This document shows positions 38,544 through 46,538 of a stretch of DNA of 64,000 bases, piece after piece. The position numbers were made by a program, and so were the translations under genes. Position 1 is the stretch's first letter. Each line of letters begins with the position of its first letter. Source of the DNA: CAWFZT01 sp963820415. Its GTDB lineage: Bacteria > Chloroflexota > Anaerolineae > Anaerolineales > Anaerolineaceae. Under the pieces are notes generated by a model that did no database searches, was not told where the DNA came from, and saw only the letters and a program-made list of their open reading frames with translations. The DNA lies in NCBI GenBank assembly GCA_963820415.1, contig CAWFZT010000006.1, forward strand, positions 434,001-498,000, in the 5' to 3' direction.

Positions 38544-39911
38544 TTACTTCTGATTTTCAGACCGGATTTCATGCAATGTCTCGATCAATTTCTGATTAGC
38601 CGCCGGGAGGGTTCCCACCGCAGTGGCTTTCTTGTTGAAAATTGGGTCAAGCGCTTCGCTGACAACCTGATTCAACTGGTCAAAATGGACTAACAGGTGG
38701 CTGGGGCTTTCCTTGCCATACTTGATCGACCCCTCGAAGACTTCCTTTACCTGGTCAGGCGGAATCGCGGAAAAGCTCTTGTACCAATCCTCCAACAGGC
38801 TCTTGCGCACGGGCGGGCTGAACGTAACCCTGCTCCAGGATTTCTGTACGGCGGGGGAGATCAGGTATTTCAAGAACTCCCAGGTTTCTTGTAGGTGTGA
38901 GCTCTTACTGGACATCATCCAGGGATCGGTGAAGATTAGCGAAAATCGCCCGGGAGCCCCATAAGGCAATGCGCCCACACCCCAGTTGAAATCTTTGATG
39001 CCTGAATATTGGTCCCATTCCCAACCATCGCTGATCTGCACGGCGACTGTCTGCATCTTGAAGAGATCCCCGCCGCCGAAAGCTGTAACGGTTGCAGGAT
39101 CGGGCATGTAATGATATTTCCAGACGATATCCTGGCGGTCCTGAAATGCCTGGATGATTAGCGGGTCATCCAGGTAGGCGGTATCAGCGTAACCGGTCAG
39201 GTAGGCGCTGTCGGGGTATATGTCTTTGCCATACATCCAGGCGAAGGAGTCATTCAGCGAAAAGCCCATATTGCAGCCATAGACATCCGTCTGGGGATCG
39301 CCGGTTACGTGGGTCAGGGCTTTGCACATGTCGAGAAACTTCGCATACGTCCAGCTCGTATCATCCCAACTGGTCGGTGGATAGGTGACGCCGTATTTGT
39401 CGAACAGATACTTGTTGTAAAAAATGCCTGAGCCAACCATCGAAAAGGGCAGGCCCATTTGCTTGCCGTTCACCTGGTAGATGCTGAGCAGTTCTGGAAT
39501 AAAGTCGGACAGATCTACCTTATCCTTTTCAATGTAGGGGGTCAGGTCAGCCACCAGACCGCGCTTTACGTAGTCGACGAAACCTGATCCGCCCCAATGC
39601 GACCATACATCTGGTGGGTTGCCGCCCGCAATCATGGTCTGCATCTTGGTATCGAAATCATTCGAAGAGACAACGACCAAATTAATTTTAATGTTGGGAT
39701 TCTGTGCCTCGAATCCTGGAATGGCGTCTTTATTTTCCCAATCTTGCTCTGCATTATTCGACCGGACCAACCAGGTTACCTCTACTGGTTTAACAGATGC
39801 AGTTGGCGACGATTGAGTTGCTTTAACAACTGGCACATGGGTAGGTGTGGCTCTGCAGGCAGTCGCCAGGAAAACCATAATCAACAGTTCAAAATAGATT
39901 CCTTTTTTCAT
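38544..39911 (-). CDS. ABC sugar-binding lipoprotein (CUT1), without permeases
   Basis: A 455-residue solute-binding protein. Signal peptide MKKGIYFELLIMVFLATAC with lipid-modified Cys19; binding domain with EVTWLVRSNNAEQDWENK, GGNPPDVWSHWGGSGFVDY, LPFSMVGSGIFYNKYLFDKYG and SPPVRKSLLEDWYKS. Substrate is probably an oligosaccharide; the GH130 gene upstream suggests beta-mannosides. Permease genes expected next to it are absent, replaced by relics. A palindromic operator and a TATACT -10 box lie upstream. A truncated paralogue is at 29037-29675. Confidence 0.9.
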   Translation of the reverse strand: MKKGIYFELLIMVFLATACRATPTHVPVVKATQSSPTASVKPVEVTWLVRSNNAEQDWENKDAIPGFEAQNPNIKINLVVVSSNDFDTKMQTMIAGGNPPDVWSHWGGSGFVDYVKRGLVADLTPYIEKDKVDLSDFIPELLSIYQVNGKQMGLPFSMVGSGIFYNKYLFDKYGVTYPPTSWDDTSWTYAKFLDMCKALTHVTGDPQTDVYGCNMGFSLNDSFAWMYGKDIYPDSAYLTGYADTAYLDDPLIIQAFQDRQDIVWKYHYMPDPATVTAFGGGDLFKMQTVAVQISDGWEWDQYSGIKDFNWGVGALPYGAPGRFSLIFTDPWMMSSKSSHLQETWEFLKYLISPAVQKSWSRVTFSPPVRKSLLEDWYKSFSAIPPDQVKEVFEGSIKYGKESPSHLLVHFDQLNQVVSEALDPIFNKKATAVGTLPAANQKLIETLHEIRSENQK

Positions 39912-39974
39912 TTTTCCCGCCTAGTCCAATGGTCCAGGGCACAATGAAAATAAACTTTCATCCTTTCGAACTCA

Positions 39975-40029
39975 GAGTATAGCCCTCCCATCCTTTCCGT
40001 GAAGCCACCTGGTTATGGGAGCGCTCCCC
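39975..40029 (-). promoter_or_regulatory. Promoter region and GGAGCGCTCC operator of the sugar-binding gene
   Basis: TGGGAGCGCTCCCC at 40016-40029 is 13 of 14 bases of the CebR-type palindrome. A TATACT -10 box (39980-39975, minus strand) follows; the -35 is weak (CTTCAC). The LacI regulator at 41131-42183 is the likely binder. Confidence 0.6.
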
Positions 40030-40112
40030 GCCACCCTCCAACCGAATTGTTCTTGTGTGAAGTAACTTTCTAGACTGAAGTAATCGACCAGTCTTCTGCC
40101 CTTTTAGTCATT

Positions 40113-41099
40113 CTATACTTCCGAATTCTCTTTGATAAAGTCAATTACCTCATCCACGTAAGCAAACGCCAGGCAAACTACCGTATCGGCGCCTCCATAG
40201 TAAATGGCGATGCGGCCGGTGGGCGCATCCACCAGGGCGGCGCAGGGAAAAACCACGTTGGGTGTATCGCCGACCCTTTCGTAAACCTCGTGTGGTCCAA
40301 GCAGGTATGGGCCGGTGCGATAAAGGACTTTCCAGGGCTCGTCCAGGTCCAGCAAGGCTGCCCCAAAACTGTATTCGAACCCGTTACAACTGGTCAGCAC
40401 ACCGTGGTAGAACAGCAGCCAACCCTGGCTGGTTTCGAACGGGATCGGCCCGGCACCCACCTTGGTGCTTTGCCAGCCGCCTTTGGGCTGCATCACAAAG
40501 CGGTGGTGGCCCCAGTATTCCAGGTCCGGGCTTTCGCTGTAAAACATATCCCCAAAGGGGGTGTGGCCCCGGTCGCTGGGGCGGCTGAGCATGGCAAATT
40601 TGCCGCGGATTTTGCGCGGGAACATGACCCCGTTGCGGTTATAGGGTAAAAAGGCATTCTCTACCTGCGTGAATGTTTCAAAATCGTAGGTATAGCCGAT
40701 GCCAATGGTGGGGCCATGGTAACCGTTGCACCAGGTGACGATGAACCGGTCATCGATCCAACAGACGCGCGGATCATAGCGGTATTCCAGCCGGGTCACT
40801 TCCGGGTCCTGGCCCTGGAACTGGACCGGCTGCGGATCGATTTGCCAGGTAATGCCATCCTGGCTGCGCCCGGCGTGGATGTTCATATCCCGGCGGCGGT
40901 TGTCGCAGCGAAAGACGCCCGCAAAGGCATCCCGAAACGGCACCACTGCGCTGTTGAAGATGCTGTTCGAGGTTGGCAGCAGGTCTCCGGGGATGATCGG
41001 GTTGTGCGAATAGCGCCATACCACGTCATTTTTCCCGGCGGGTCTTTCTTCCCAGGGAATTCTTGGTAATGCAGAGCCTTGCAAGGTATAACGGGTCAT
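40113..41099 (-). CDS. GH130 family beta-mannoside phosphorylase
   Basis: A 328-residue five-bladed propeller enzyme of family GH130, which splits beta-mannosides with phosphate to give alpha-mannose 1-phosphate. Visible segments are SIFNSAVVPF, EYRYDPRVCWIDDRFIVTW, GVMFPRKIRGKFAMLSRPSD, KVGAGPIPFETSQGWLLFYHG and VVFPCAALVD, then IAIYYGGADTVVCLA. No signal peptide, so it works inside the cell. The exact acceptor (mannose, glucose or N-acetylglucosamine) cannot be told. It lies 31 bases after the LacI gene and upstream of the sugar-binding gene. Confidence 0.9.
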   Translation of the reverse strand: MTRYTLQGSALPRIPWEERPAGKNDVVWRYSHNPIIPGDLLPTSNSIFNSAVVPFRDAFAGVFRCDNRRRDMNIHAGRSQDGITWQIDPQPVQFQGQDPEVTRLEYRYDPRVCWIDDRFIVTWCNGYHGPTIGIGYTYDFETFTQVENAFLPYNRNGVMFPRKIRGKFAMLSRPSDRGHTPFGDMFYSESPDLEYWGHHRFVMQPKGGWQSTKVGAGPIPFETSQGWLLFYHGVLTSCNGFEYSFGAALLDLDEPWKVLYRTGPYLLGPHEVYERVGDTPNVVFPCAALVDAPTGRIAIYYGGADTVVCLAFAYVDEVIDFIKENSEV

Positions 41100-41130
41100 T
41101 CGGCGTCCTGTTAGCGGCTTAGATTGAATC

Positions 41131-42183
41131 CTATTTCTTTTCCTCTACCGAGTTACGTTCGATCAGGCAGGGTAGAATCTGCGTGGTAACCACGCTGGCT
41201 TTGGGCAACTCCGCCCGGTTAGCCAGCAGTTGCACCCCCAGCCGTCCCATATTGATCTTGTCGATGCGCATGGTGGTCAGAGGCGGCATGACATTTTCTG
41301 CCATGAGAATATCATCGAAACCGACCGCCGAAATATCGTGCGGAATACGCAGGCCCATCGCCAGGGCGGCGTGCATGGCGGTTATGACCACGAAATCATT
41401 ACAACCGGTGATGGCCGTGATGTGCGGGTTCTCCTTGAACAAGCGTGTGGCAGCCGTGATGGCTTCATCGCGCACCGAGCTGGCATCGGCAAAATATGGC
41501 CCTGGGAGCTGGTACGCCTGGATCGCTTTGAGATACCCCCTGCGGCGTTCCTCAAAACTAGGATAGACCCGGCTTTGCGCATGCCCGCCGATAAAACCGA
41601 TGTGGGTGTGGCCTTTCGTAATCAGGTATTGCGTGGCCTGGTAAGCCCCAAACATATTGTCGGTCACGACCGAATCATATTTGTGGCCTGTGGAATAGCC
41701 ATCGATCAGCGTCACCGGCAGGCCGGTGCGGTCTAAAGCCTGCGACAGAGCTTCGTCAACAAAAACGCCCAAGAAAAGCAGTCCGTCGGCGTCTTCTCTT
41801 TGTAACAGGTCGGGAACCTTCACCGGGATGTTATCATCATCCACCTCGATGGTCGTATACATCAGGTTGATTTTACGTTGGGCGCAGGCAACCTCGATGC
41901 CGGAAATGACGTGAGAATAAAACTCATTCGCACACGGCGCCTCGCCGCGCTGACTTTTCAGGAACATGCGCACGGTTTTCAGGGCGCCAGCGGCGCTTAA
42001 ATTCCCGGTAGCTTTGCTGCGATAGCCGAGGGTATGCGCGGCGCTCAACACACGCTGGCGAGTTTCGGGCGGTAGGCCGGGTTTTTCAGCCAAAACCATC
42101 GATACCGTCGAGAGGGAAACTCCGCTCTCGCGGGCGACGTCGGCCATTTTCACTCGGTTACGCCGCGTCTCGGGCATGGTCAA
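41131..42183 (-). CDS. LacI-family regulator of the mannoside genes
   Basis: A 350-residue LacI protein: headpiece VKMADVARESGVSLSTVSMVLAEKPGLP, then a sensor domain with YSHVISGIEVACAQRKINLMY, GFIGGHAQSRVYPSFEERR and ISAVGFDDILMAENVMPPLTTM. First gene of the unit lacI-GH130-(sugar-binding gene). It has its own promoter and a nearby palindrome and is the best candidate for binding GGAGCGCTCC sites. Confidence 0.9.
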   Translation of the reverse strand: MTMPETRRNRVKMADVARESGVSLSTVSMVLAEKPGLPPETRQRVLSAAHTLGYRSKATGNLSAAGALKTVRMFLKSQRGEAPCANEFYSHVISGIEVACAQRKINLMYTTIEVDDDNIPVKVPDLLQREDADGLLFLGVFVDEALSQALDRTGLPVTLIDGYSTGHKYDSVVTDNMFGAYQATQYLITKGHTHIGFIGGHAQSRVYPSFEERRRGYLKAIQAYQLPGPYFADASSVRDEAITAATRLFKENPHITAITGCNDFVVITAMHAALAMGLRIPHDISAVGFDDILMAENVMPPLTTMRIDKINMGRLGVQLLANRAELPKASVVTTQILPCLIERNSVEEKK

Positions 42184-42245
42184 TCAGGCGCCTTAATGTC
42201 AATGTAGACTACAGGGGGAATGAAGTTTTACTAAATTCTATTAAA

Positions 42246-42288
42246 ACTATACTAAAATTGGCAAAGGGAATCAAGTGACAATTGTCAC
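42246..42288 (-). promoter_or_regulatory. Promoter and GTGACAATTGTCAC palindrome before lacI
   Basis: Minus strand: perfect palindrome GTGACAATTGTCAC (42288-42275), TTGATT -35 (42274-42269), 17-base spacer, TATAGT -10 (42251-42246). The palindrome overlaps the stop codon of the upstream hydrolase gene and touches the -35 box, a position suited to an activator or repressor. Confidence 0.7.
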
Positions 42289-43202
42289 CTGGAAAATGCG
42301 GCGAAGGGATTCTGGCAAGTCATCAGGCGAATATCCTCCTCATCCACCCCCGCCTGGCGCAGGTTGGGCAGGAATTGCTCAGTGAAGTACGTGAAAGTTT
42401 GTGGTTTGCCACCCCCCGGCTGGGCTGGGTCGTACCAGCCACGGTCCTGGCTGAGCAAAATATGTTCGCCCAGCCCGGCATCCAGCAGCTTCAAGATGCG
42501 CCCGATAAAATACTCATCCGGCTGATCCCCGCCAATGCCATCATATTCGATCCAGGCGCCCCGTCGCGCCATTTCCAGGTTGAGCGAGAAGTCTGGCTCG
42601 ACGTTGGCGTGCACCCAGATGAAGCGCTGCGCCGTATAGCCACATGCTTCGATGATCTCCAGTTGATCGCGCACCACCCGGCCGCGCAGGGTATGGCTGG
42701 CGATGGCGCTGCCGCTGTTACGCGCCGCACGCGCCGCGGCGCGCAGCACCTTCGTCTCGGTTGGCGTCAGGCCATTATCCCCGGCGCTGAGCTTGATGAA
42801 GCCGGCCTGCACGCCGGTCCGCTCGATCTCACCTTGCAGCTCATTGCACATCCACTCGTCCAGCTCATCTTCACCCGCCTCATGCGCCCAGGGCGGGATC
42901 CATGGCTCGCGGTAAATGCCGGTAGGCGCCACCAGCGGGAAATTAGTCGCCTCGGATACCGCCTTGAGGATATCCACCCTCCGGCCCACCCCTACCGGGC
43001 TGCATTCCACCACAGCAGTGATCCCGGCCGCCGCCGCGCGGCTAAGCTCAGGTCCCATAAGGCGGATCACGTCCGGTGTTTCTGCCTGGGCATAACCGGG
43101 CTGGTCCCAGGTGCGCAGGTCCACAAACACATGCTCATGGGGCAGGATCAGCCCCAGCGCATTCTTATTCTTCGGTCCAAGGGTAGTAATCAATTGGGGC
43201 AT
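42285..43202 (-). CDS. Phosphotriesterase-family metal hydrolase (lactonase-like)
   Basis: A 305-residue amidohydrolase of the phosphotriesterase family. Metal ligands appear in LILPHEHVFVDL (His22, His24), a Lys in AGFIKLSAGDNG (carbamylated in relatives), His in IASHTLRG and IWVHANVEP, and Asp in ILLSQDRGW. Natural members are mostly lactonases or sugar-lactone hydrolases. A TATAAT box nine bases before ATG 43202 suggests a leaderless mRNA. Its neighbours are sugar genes, so a sugar lactone is a reasonable but unproven substrate. Confidence 0.8.
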   Translation of the reverse strand: MPQLITTLGPKNKNALGLILPHEHVFVDLRTWDQPGYAQAETPDVIRLMGPELSRAAAAGITAVVECSPVGVGRRVDILKAVSEATNFPLVAPTGIYREPWIPPWAHEAGEDELDEWMCNELQGEIERTGVQAGFIKLSAGDNGLTPTETKVLRAAARAARNSGSAIASHTLRGRVVRDQLEIIEACGYTAQRFIWVHANVEPDFSLNLEMARRGAWIEYDGIGGDQPDEYFIGRILKLLDAGLGEHILLSQDRGWYDPAQPGGGKPQTFTYFTEQFLPNLRQAGVDEEDIRLMTCQNPFAAFSR

Positions 43203-43211
43203 GGCTTACTC

Positions 43212-43217
43212 ATTATA
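43212..43217 (-). promoter_or_regulatory. -10 box of a leaderless promoter for the phosphotriesterase-like gene
   Basis: Minus-strand TATAAT nine bases before the ATG at 43202, no Shine-Dalgarno sequence. Confidence 0.55.
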
Positions 43218-43255
43218 CCGGGTTCACCCGCTTTTGGGTATAAAGAAGAATCCGA

Positions 43256-44428
43256 TTAATTCCAGCCAATCACCTGGGGCGTAGCGTGCCAGGCGGCGCA
43301 GCGCTGCAGGGCAGCCCCAAGCTCCTCCGCCAGCGCCCCCTTCAGCTCCCAGCCGGGCTCCAACCATAACCCCTTGACCTCAAAAATCCCCTTGGCGCGG
43401 TGAGCCTTGGCCGCCAGCCGGCCGACCAGCGCCCCGCGGTGCAGGATGGGCAGGGCGTAATAGCCGTAGCGGCGTTTGGCCTGCGGCAGGTAACATTCGA
43501 TGGTGAAATCGAACCCGAACACCTGGCGGGTGCGCCTGCGGTCCAGGATCAGCGGATCAAACGGTGACAATAAGGTGGTCAGCCCAGGCTCCAGGGCGCC
43601 GCCGGCGGCCTTATTGAGCAATTCTTGCTGGTCGGGGTGAACGTAAGCTGGCTCCGGCCAGCCTTCCACTTCTACTTCCAGCAAGGCGCCATCCCGCGCC
43701 AGCCCTTTCACCAGCTCAACCAGGCCTGTTTTGGCCAGGTAGTAATAATGCGCCACCCAGTCGATACGGGAGATCCCCAGGGCGTGCACGGTCTTTAACA
43801 CCAGCGCCCGGCGCGCCTCTTCCTCCGAGCAGGTATGGCGATCATCCCAGCCAGGCAGGACGCGCTCCTGCAGGTCATACACACGCTGGAATTTCTCGCG
43901 GCGGGCGATCATCAACTCACCGGCGTTGAAAAGGTGCTCCAGGCCGCGCTTCTCGTCTTTCCAGTTCCACCAACCCCCCTGCGGCTTGTGGTCGCTTTCG
44001 AAATCTGAGGAGCGCAGTGGGCCTTCGAGGCGGATACGTTCAAGGATGCGCTGAACCAGGCCAGCATGTTCCAGTGGAGACCAGTAATGGGTAGAGTAGT
44101 CCGCCGCCCGCGTCTTCAGCATCCGCCCGCGGAATAAGGGAAAGTCTTCGATGGGGATGAAACAGGCGGCGTGCGCCCAGTATTCGAACAGGGCGCCTTC
44201 CGACAGCAGTTTATCCAGCCAGGCCGGCTGATAATCGCCCAGGCGGCTCCACAGCACCATATACGGGCTGCGCGCCACCACGTTGATCGTATCGATCTGC
44301 AGGATTCCGATCTGGCGGATAGTGGAGAGGACGTCCGCTTTACTGGCGGACTGCGTCGGCTGCTGGAGCAGCCCCTGAGCTGCCAGCAGCATATTTTTTG
44401 CGGCGGGAAGAGTGAGGTGGGCAGGCAT
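43256..44428 (-). CDS. YcaQ/AlkZ-like DNA glycosylase family protein
   Basis: A 390-residue protein of the winged-helix family that includes E. coli YcaQ and Streptomyces AlkZ, which remove bulky or cross-linked bases from DNA. The catalytic stretch ILQIDTINVVARSPYMVLWSR has a QID motif, and the C-terminal half has LSPFDPLILDRRRTRQVFGFDF and YYALPILHRGALVGRLAAKAHR. Its ATG directly follows the rhaD stop (TAAATG), so it is translated with the rhamnose operon, an odd partner. Confidence 0.85.
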   Translation of the reverse strand: MPAHLTLPAAKNMLLAAQGLLQQPTQSASKADVLSTIRQIGILQIDTINVVARSPYMVLWSRLGDYQPAWLDKLLSEGALFEYWAHAACFIPIEDFPLFRGRMLKTRAADYSTHYWSPLEHAGLVQRILERIRLEGPLRSSDFESDHKPQGGWWNWKDEKRGLEHLFNAGELMIARREKFQRVYDLQERVLPGWDDRHTCSEEEARRALVLKTVHALGISRIDWVAHYYYLAKTGLVELVKGLARDGALLEVEVEGWPEPAYVHPDQQELLNKAAGGALEPGLTTLLSPFDPLILDRRRTRQVFGFDFTIECYLPQAKRRYGYYALPILHRGALVGRLAAKAHRAKGIFEVKGLWLEPGWELKGALAEELGAALQRCAAWHATPQVIGWN

Positions 44429-45241
44429 TTAAAAGAATTTCTGTGCTATCCCATTCTGCCGGCAGATTTCGCGCATCTCTTCGTCGGACAGGCCCTCGGT
44501 CGGGCGACCAAGCTGCAGGTTCAGGTATTCAAAATGCGCAGCCGTTTCGGCGTATTCTACCAGGTCGCCGGCCCTGCGCACGTTGTCGTCCGAGCGGGTG
44601 ACGATGCCGTGCCTTTGCCAGACCACGGCACGGTAAGTTTGCAGCCCGGCCATGGTATCCGCCATTTGCTCTGGCGAACCGGGCACGTGGAAGGGAATCA
44701 TCCCGATCCCTTCCGGGAAGTTGATGATCGTCTCCGGTTCCCAGCGTAACAGGCGGCGGTTTAAGCTGGCCGTATCGGTATATTCAGACAAGTGGCTGAT
44801 GTAGGTCAGAAAGCGCGGTTGGGCGTGCACGATGGCGTTGTAGCTCAAATTATGCCGCCCCACCTGGTCATTGTGAATGGCCAGGTGCGAGTTCAGCTCG
44901 CTGGTCGGTTTAACGTTGGAGGCGGTGTAAATGGTGGCCCGGCGCCCGCCTTCCAGGATTTCCAGGATGAGCAGGGTAGCTTCCGGGTCCTGGGACAGGT
45001 CGCGCATGCGCCGCCCGGTGCCGGTCACAACCAGCCAACCGCCCTGCAGGGCCGGGCAGGCGACAGGTAGATCCATTACGCCGTGGTCCCAAAAGTGTTC
45101 ATCGATGCCTTCTATCGCCCGGACAAAAACGGAGATATTACCGGCTGAGCCTTCGTCGGCGCCCAGGACGGTCATCTGCTCGCCAGTATCGCCGATCTCG
45201 CGCAACATCCTGGAATATAAATAGGCTTTGGATGATTTCAT
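44429..45241 (-). CDS. rhaD: Rhamnulose-1-phosphate aldolase-like class II aldolase
   Basis: A 270-residue class II aldolase. In the rhamnose pathway it splits L-rhamnulose 1-phosphate into lactaldehyde and dihydroxyacetone phosphate. GSAGNISVFVR is the phosphate-binding part; NAIVHAQPRFLTYISH and VVWQRHGIVTR hold metal-site residues; INFPEGIGMIPFHVPG matches RhaD. The usual HxH pair reads His-Ala-Gln, so one zinc ligand differs. GAGGAG lies before ATG. It follows rhaI by 52 bases. Confidence 0.85.
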   Translation of the reverse strand: MKSSKAYLYSRMLREIGDTGEQMTVLGADEGSAGNISVFVRAIEGIDEHFWDHGVMDLPVACPALQGGWLVVTGTGRRMRDLSQDPEATLLILEILEGGRRATIYTASNVKPTSELNSHLAIHNDQVGRHNLSYNAIVHAQPRFLTYISHLSEYTDTASLNRRLLRWEPETIINFPEGIGMIPFHVPGSPEQMADTMAGLQTYRAVVWQRHGIVTRSDDNVRRAGDLVEYAETAAHFEYLNLQLGRPTEGLSDEEMREICRQNGIAQKFF

Positions 45242-45293
45242 AGTTACTCCTCAACCTTCTCCAACCTTTCGAAAGGTATTATCTTGGCAAATT

Positions 45294-46538
45294 TTATTGG
45301 AACCCGCCGCTGGTAGCCGCCAGGCCGCGTTCTTTGCGGATTTGTTCTTCGTAACCGCTGGCGTTGTAGGCGGCCACAGGGTCAACCGGCGCCCCCATCT
45401 CGCCGCGCACCTGGGCCAGCAGCGGGCGCACGTCAGTACGGTAAGCTTCCACCAGGATGCGGTGAGCCGCCAGCACCTCACCGGCGCACTGGGCCTCGGC
45501 CAGCTTACCCCGCGGTACGATCAGAGATTTTGCATAGGCATCCTGGCAGTTAAGCACCGAGAAAATCATCGGAGCGATTTTACCTTCGATATTGTGGGAT
45601 TGGTCGATCATGTAAGCCACTTTCCTGGCGGTGGCGCGGCCTGGTTCCGCCTCGCCCATAGCCGCCGCGGTCAGCTCGCAGTAGATCAGGAACAGCTCAA
45701 AGGGATTGACCGTGCCGACTATCAGGTCGTCGTCGGCATACTTGCGGTTGTTGAAGTGAAAACCGCCCAGCCGCCCCTCATCCAGCAGGAAGGCCACAAT
45801 CTGCTCGATATTGACTCCCTGGGCGTGGTGCCCCAGGTCGACCAGCACCTGGGCGCGCTCGCCCAGCTTGAGGCACAAGGCATACGAGGTGCCCCAATCC
45901 GGTACGTCGGTGGAGTAAAAGGCCGGCTCGAACAGCTTGTATTCGAGCAGCAGCCGCCCATTTTCCGGCAGGTGATCGTAGACCTGGCGCAGGTTGTCCT
46001 CGAAACGGCGCTTGCGGCCGCGCAGGCTGTCCTGCCCGGCGTAATTGGTGCCGTCCGCGAACCACAGGCTGAGCAGGTCGCTGCCAGTGCGCGCCATGAT
46101 ATCGCAGCATTCAAGCATGTGCTCCAGCGCCCTGGCCTGCACGCCCTGCGAGGGATTGCCGAAGGACCCCAGGCGATATTCGTCGTCCTGGAAGACATTC
46201 GGGTTGACCGCCCCGATGCGCACGCCTTTTTCTTCGGCATATTCGCGCATGGCGACGTAATCGCCGTCCTCAGGCTTGTCCCAGGGGATATGGATAGCGA
46301 CCGAAGGAGCAATACCGGTCATCTTGTGCACTACAGCCGCGTCGTCGATCTTCTGGCGGGTCGTCACAGCCGCGCCCGGCCAGGCAAAAGCCTTGAAGCG
46401 CGTGCCGCTGTTGGCGTAGCCCCAACTGGGGGTCTCCACCGCCTGGGCCTTCAGGGCAGCCTTGACCGCTTCAACATCGATACCCTGCGCCAGCAGGGAT
46501 TCAACGAGAATTTCGTAAGCAGGTGAGAATTTGCTCAT
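45294..46538 (-). CDS. rhaI: L-rhamnose isomerase (RhaI type)
   Basis: A 414-residue sugar isomerase of the Pseudomonas stutzeri type rather than E. coli RhaA; it turns L-rhamnose into L-rhamnulose using two metal ions. SLWFADGTNYAGQDSLRGRK, LLEYKLFEPAFYSTDVPDWG, VLVDLGHHAQGVNIEQI and GGFHFNNRKYADDDLIVG contain the expected Glu, Asp and His ligands. ATG 46538 is chosen: GGAG is six bases upstream and it overlaps the rhaB stop as ATGA. An earlier ATG at 46550 is less likely. Confidence 0.9.
   Translation of the reverse strand: MSKFSPAYEILVESLLAQGIDVEAVKAALKAQAVETPSWGYANSGTRFKAFAWPGAAVTTRQKIDDAAVVHKMTGIAPSVAIHIPWDKPEDGDYVAMREYAEEKGVRIGAVNPNVFQDDEYRLGSFGNPSQGVQARALEHMLECCDIMARTGSDLLSLWFADGTNYAGQDSLRGRKRRFEDNLRQVYDHLPENGRLLLEYKLFEPAFYSTDVPDWGTSYALCLKLGERAQVLVDLGHHAQGVNIEQIVAFLLDEGRLGGFHFNNRKYADDDLIVGTVNPFELFLIYCELTAAAMGEAEPGRATARKVAYMIDQSHNIEGKIAPMIFSVLNCQDAYAKSLIVPRGKLAEAQCAGEVLAAHRILVEAYRTDVRPLLAQVRGEMGAPVDPVAAYNASGYEEQIRKERGLAATSGGFQ

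Noticed and set aside
42282..43259. 325-codon plus-strand frame opposite the phosphotriesterase-like gene
   Set aside because: Shadow frame; the metal-ligand motifs are on the minus strand.
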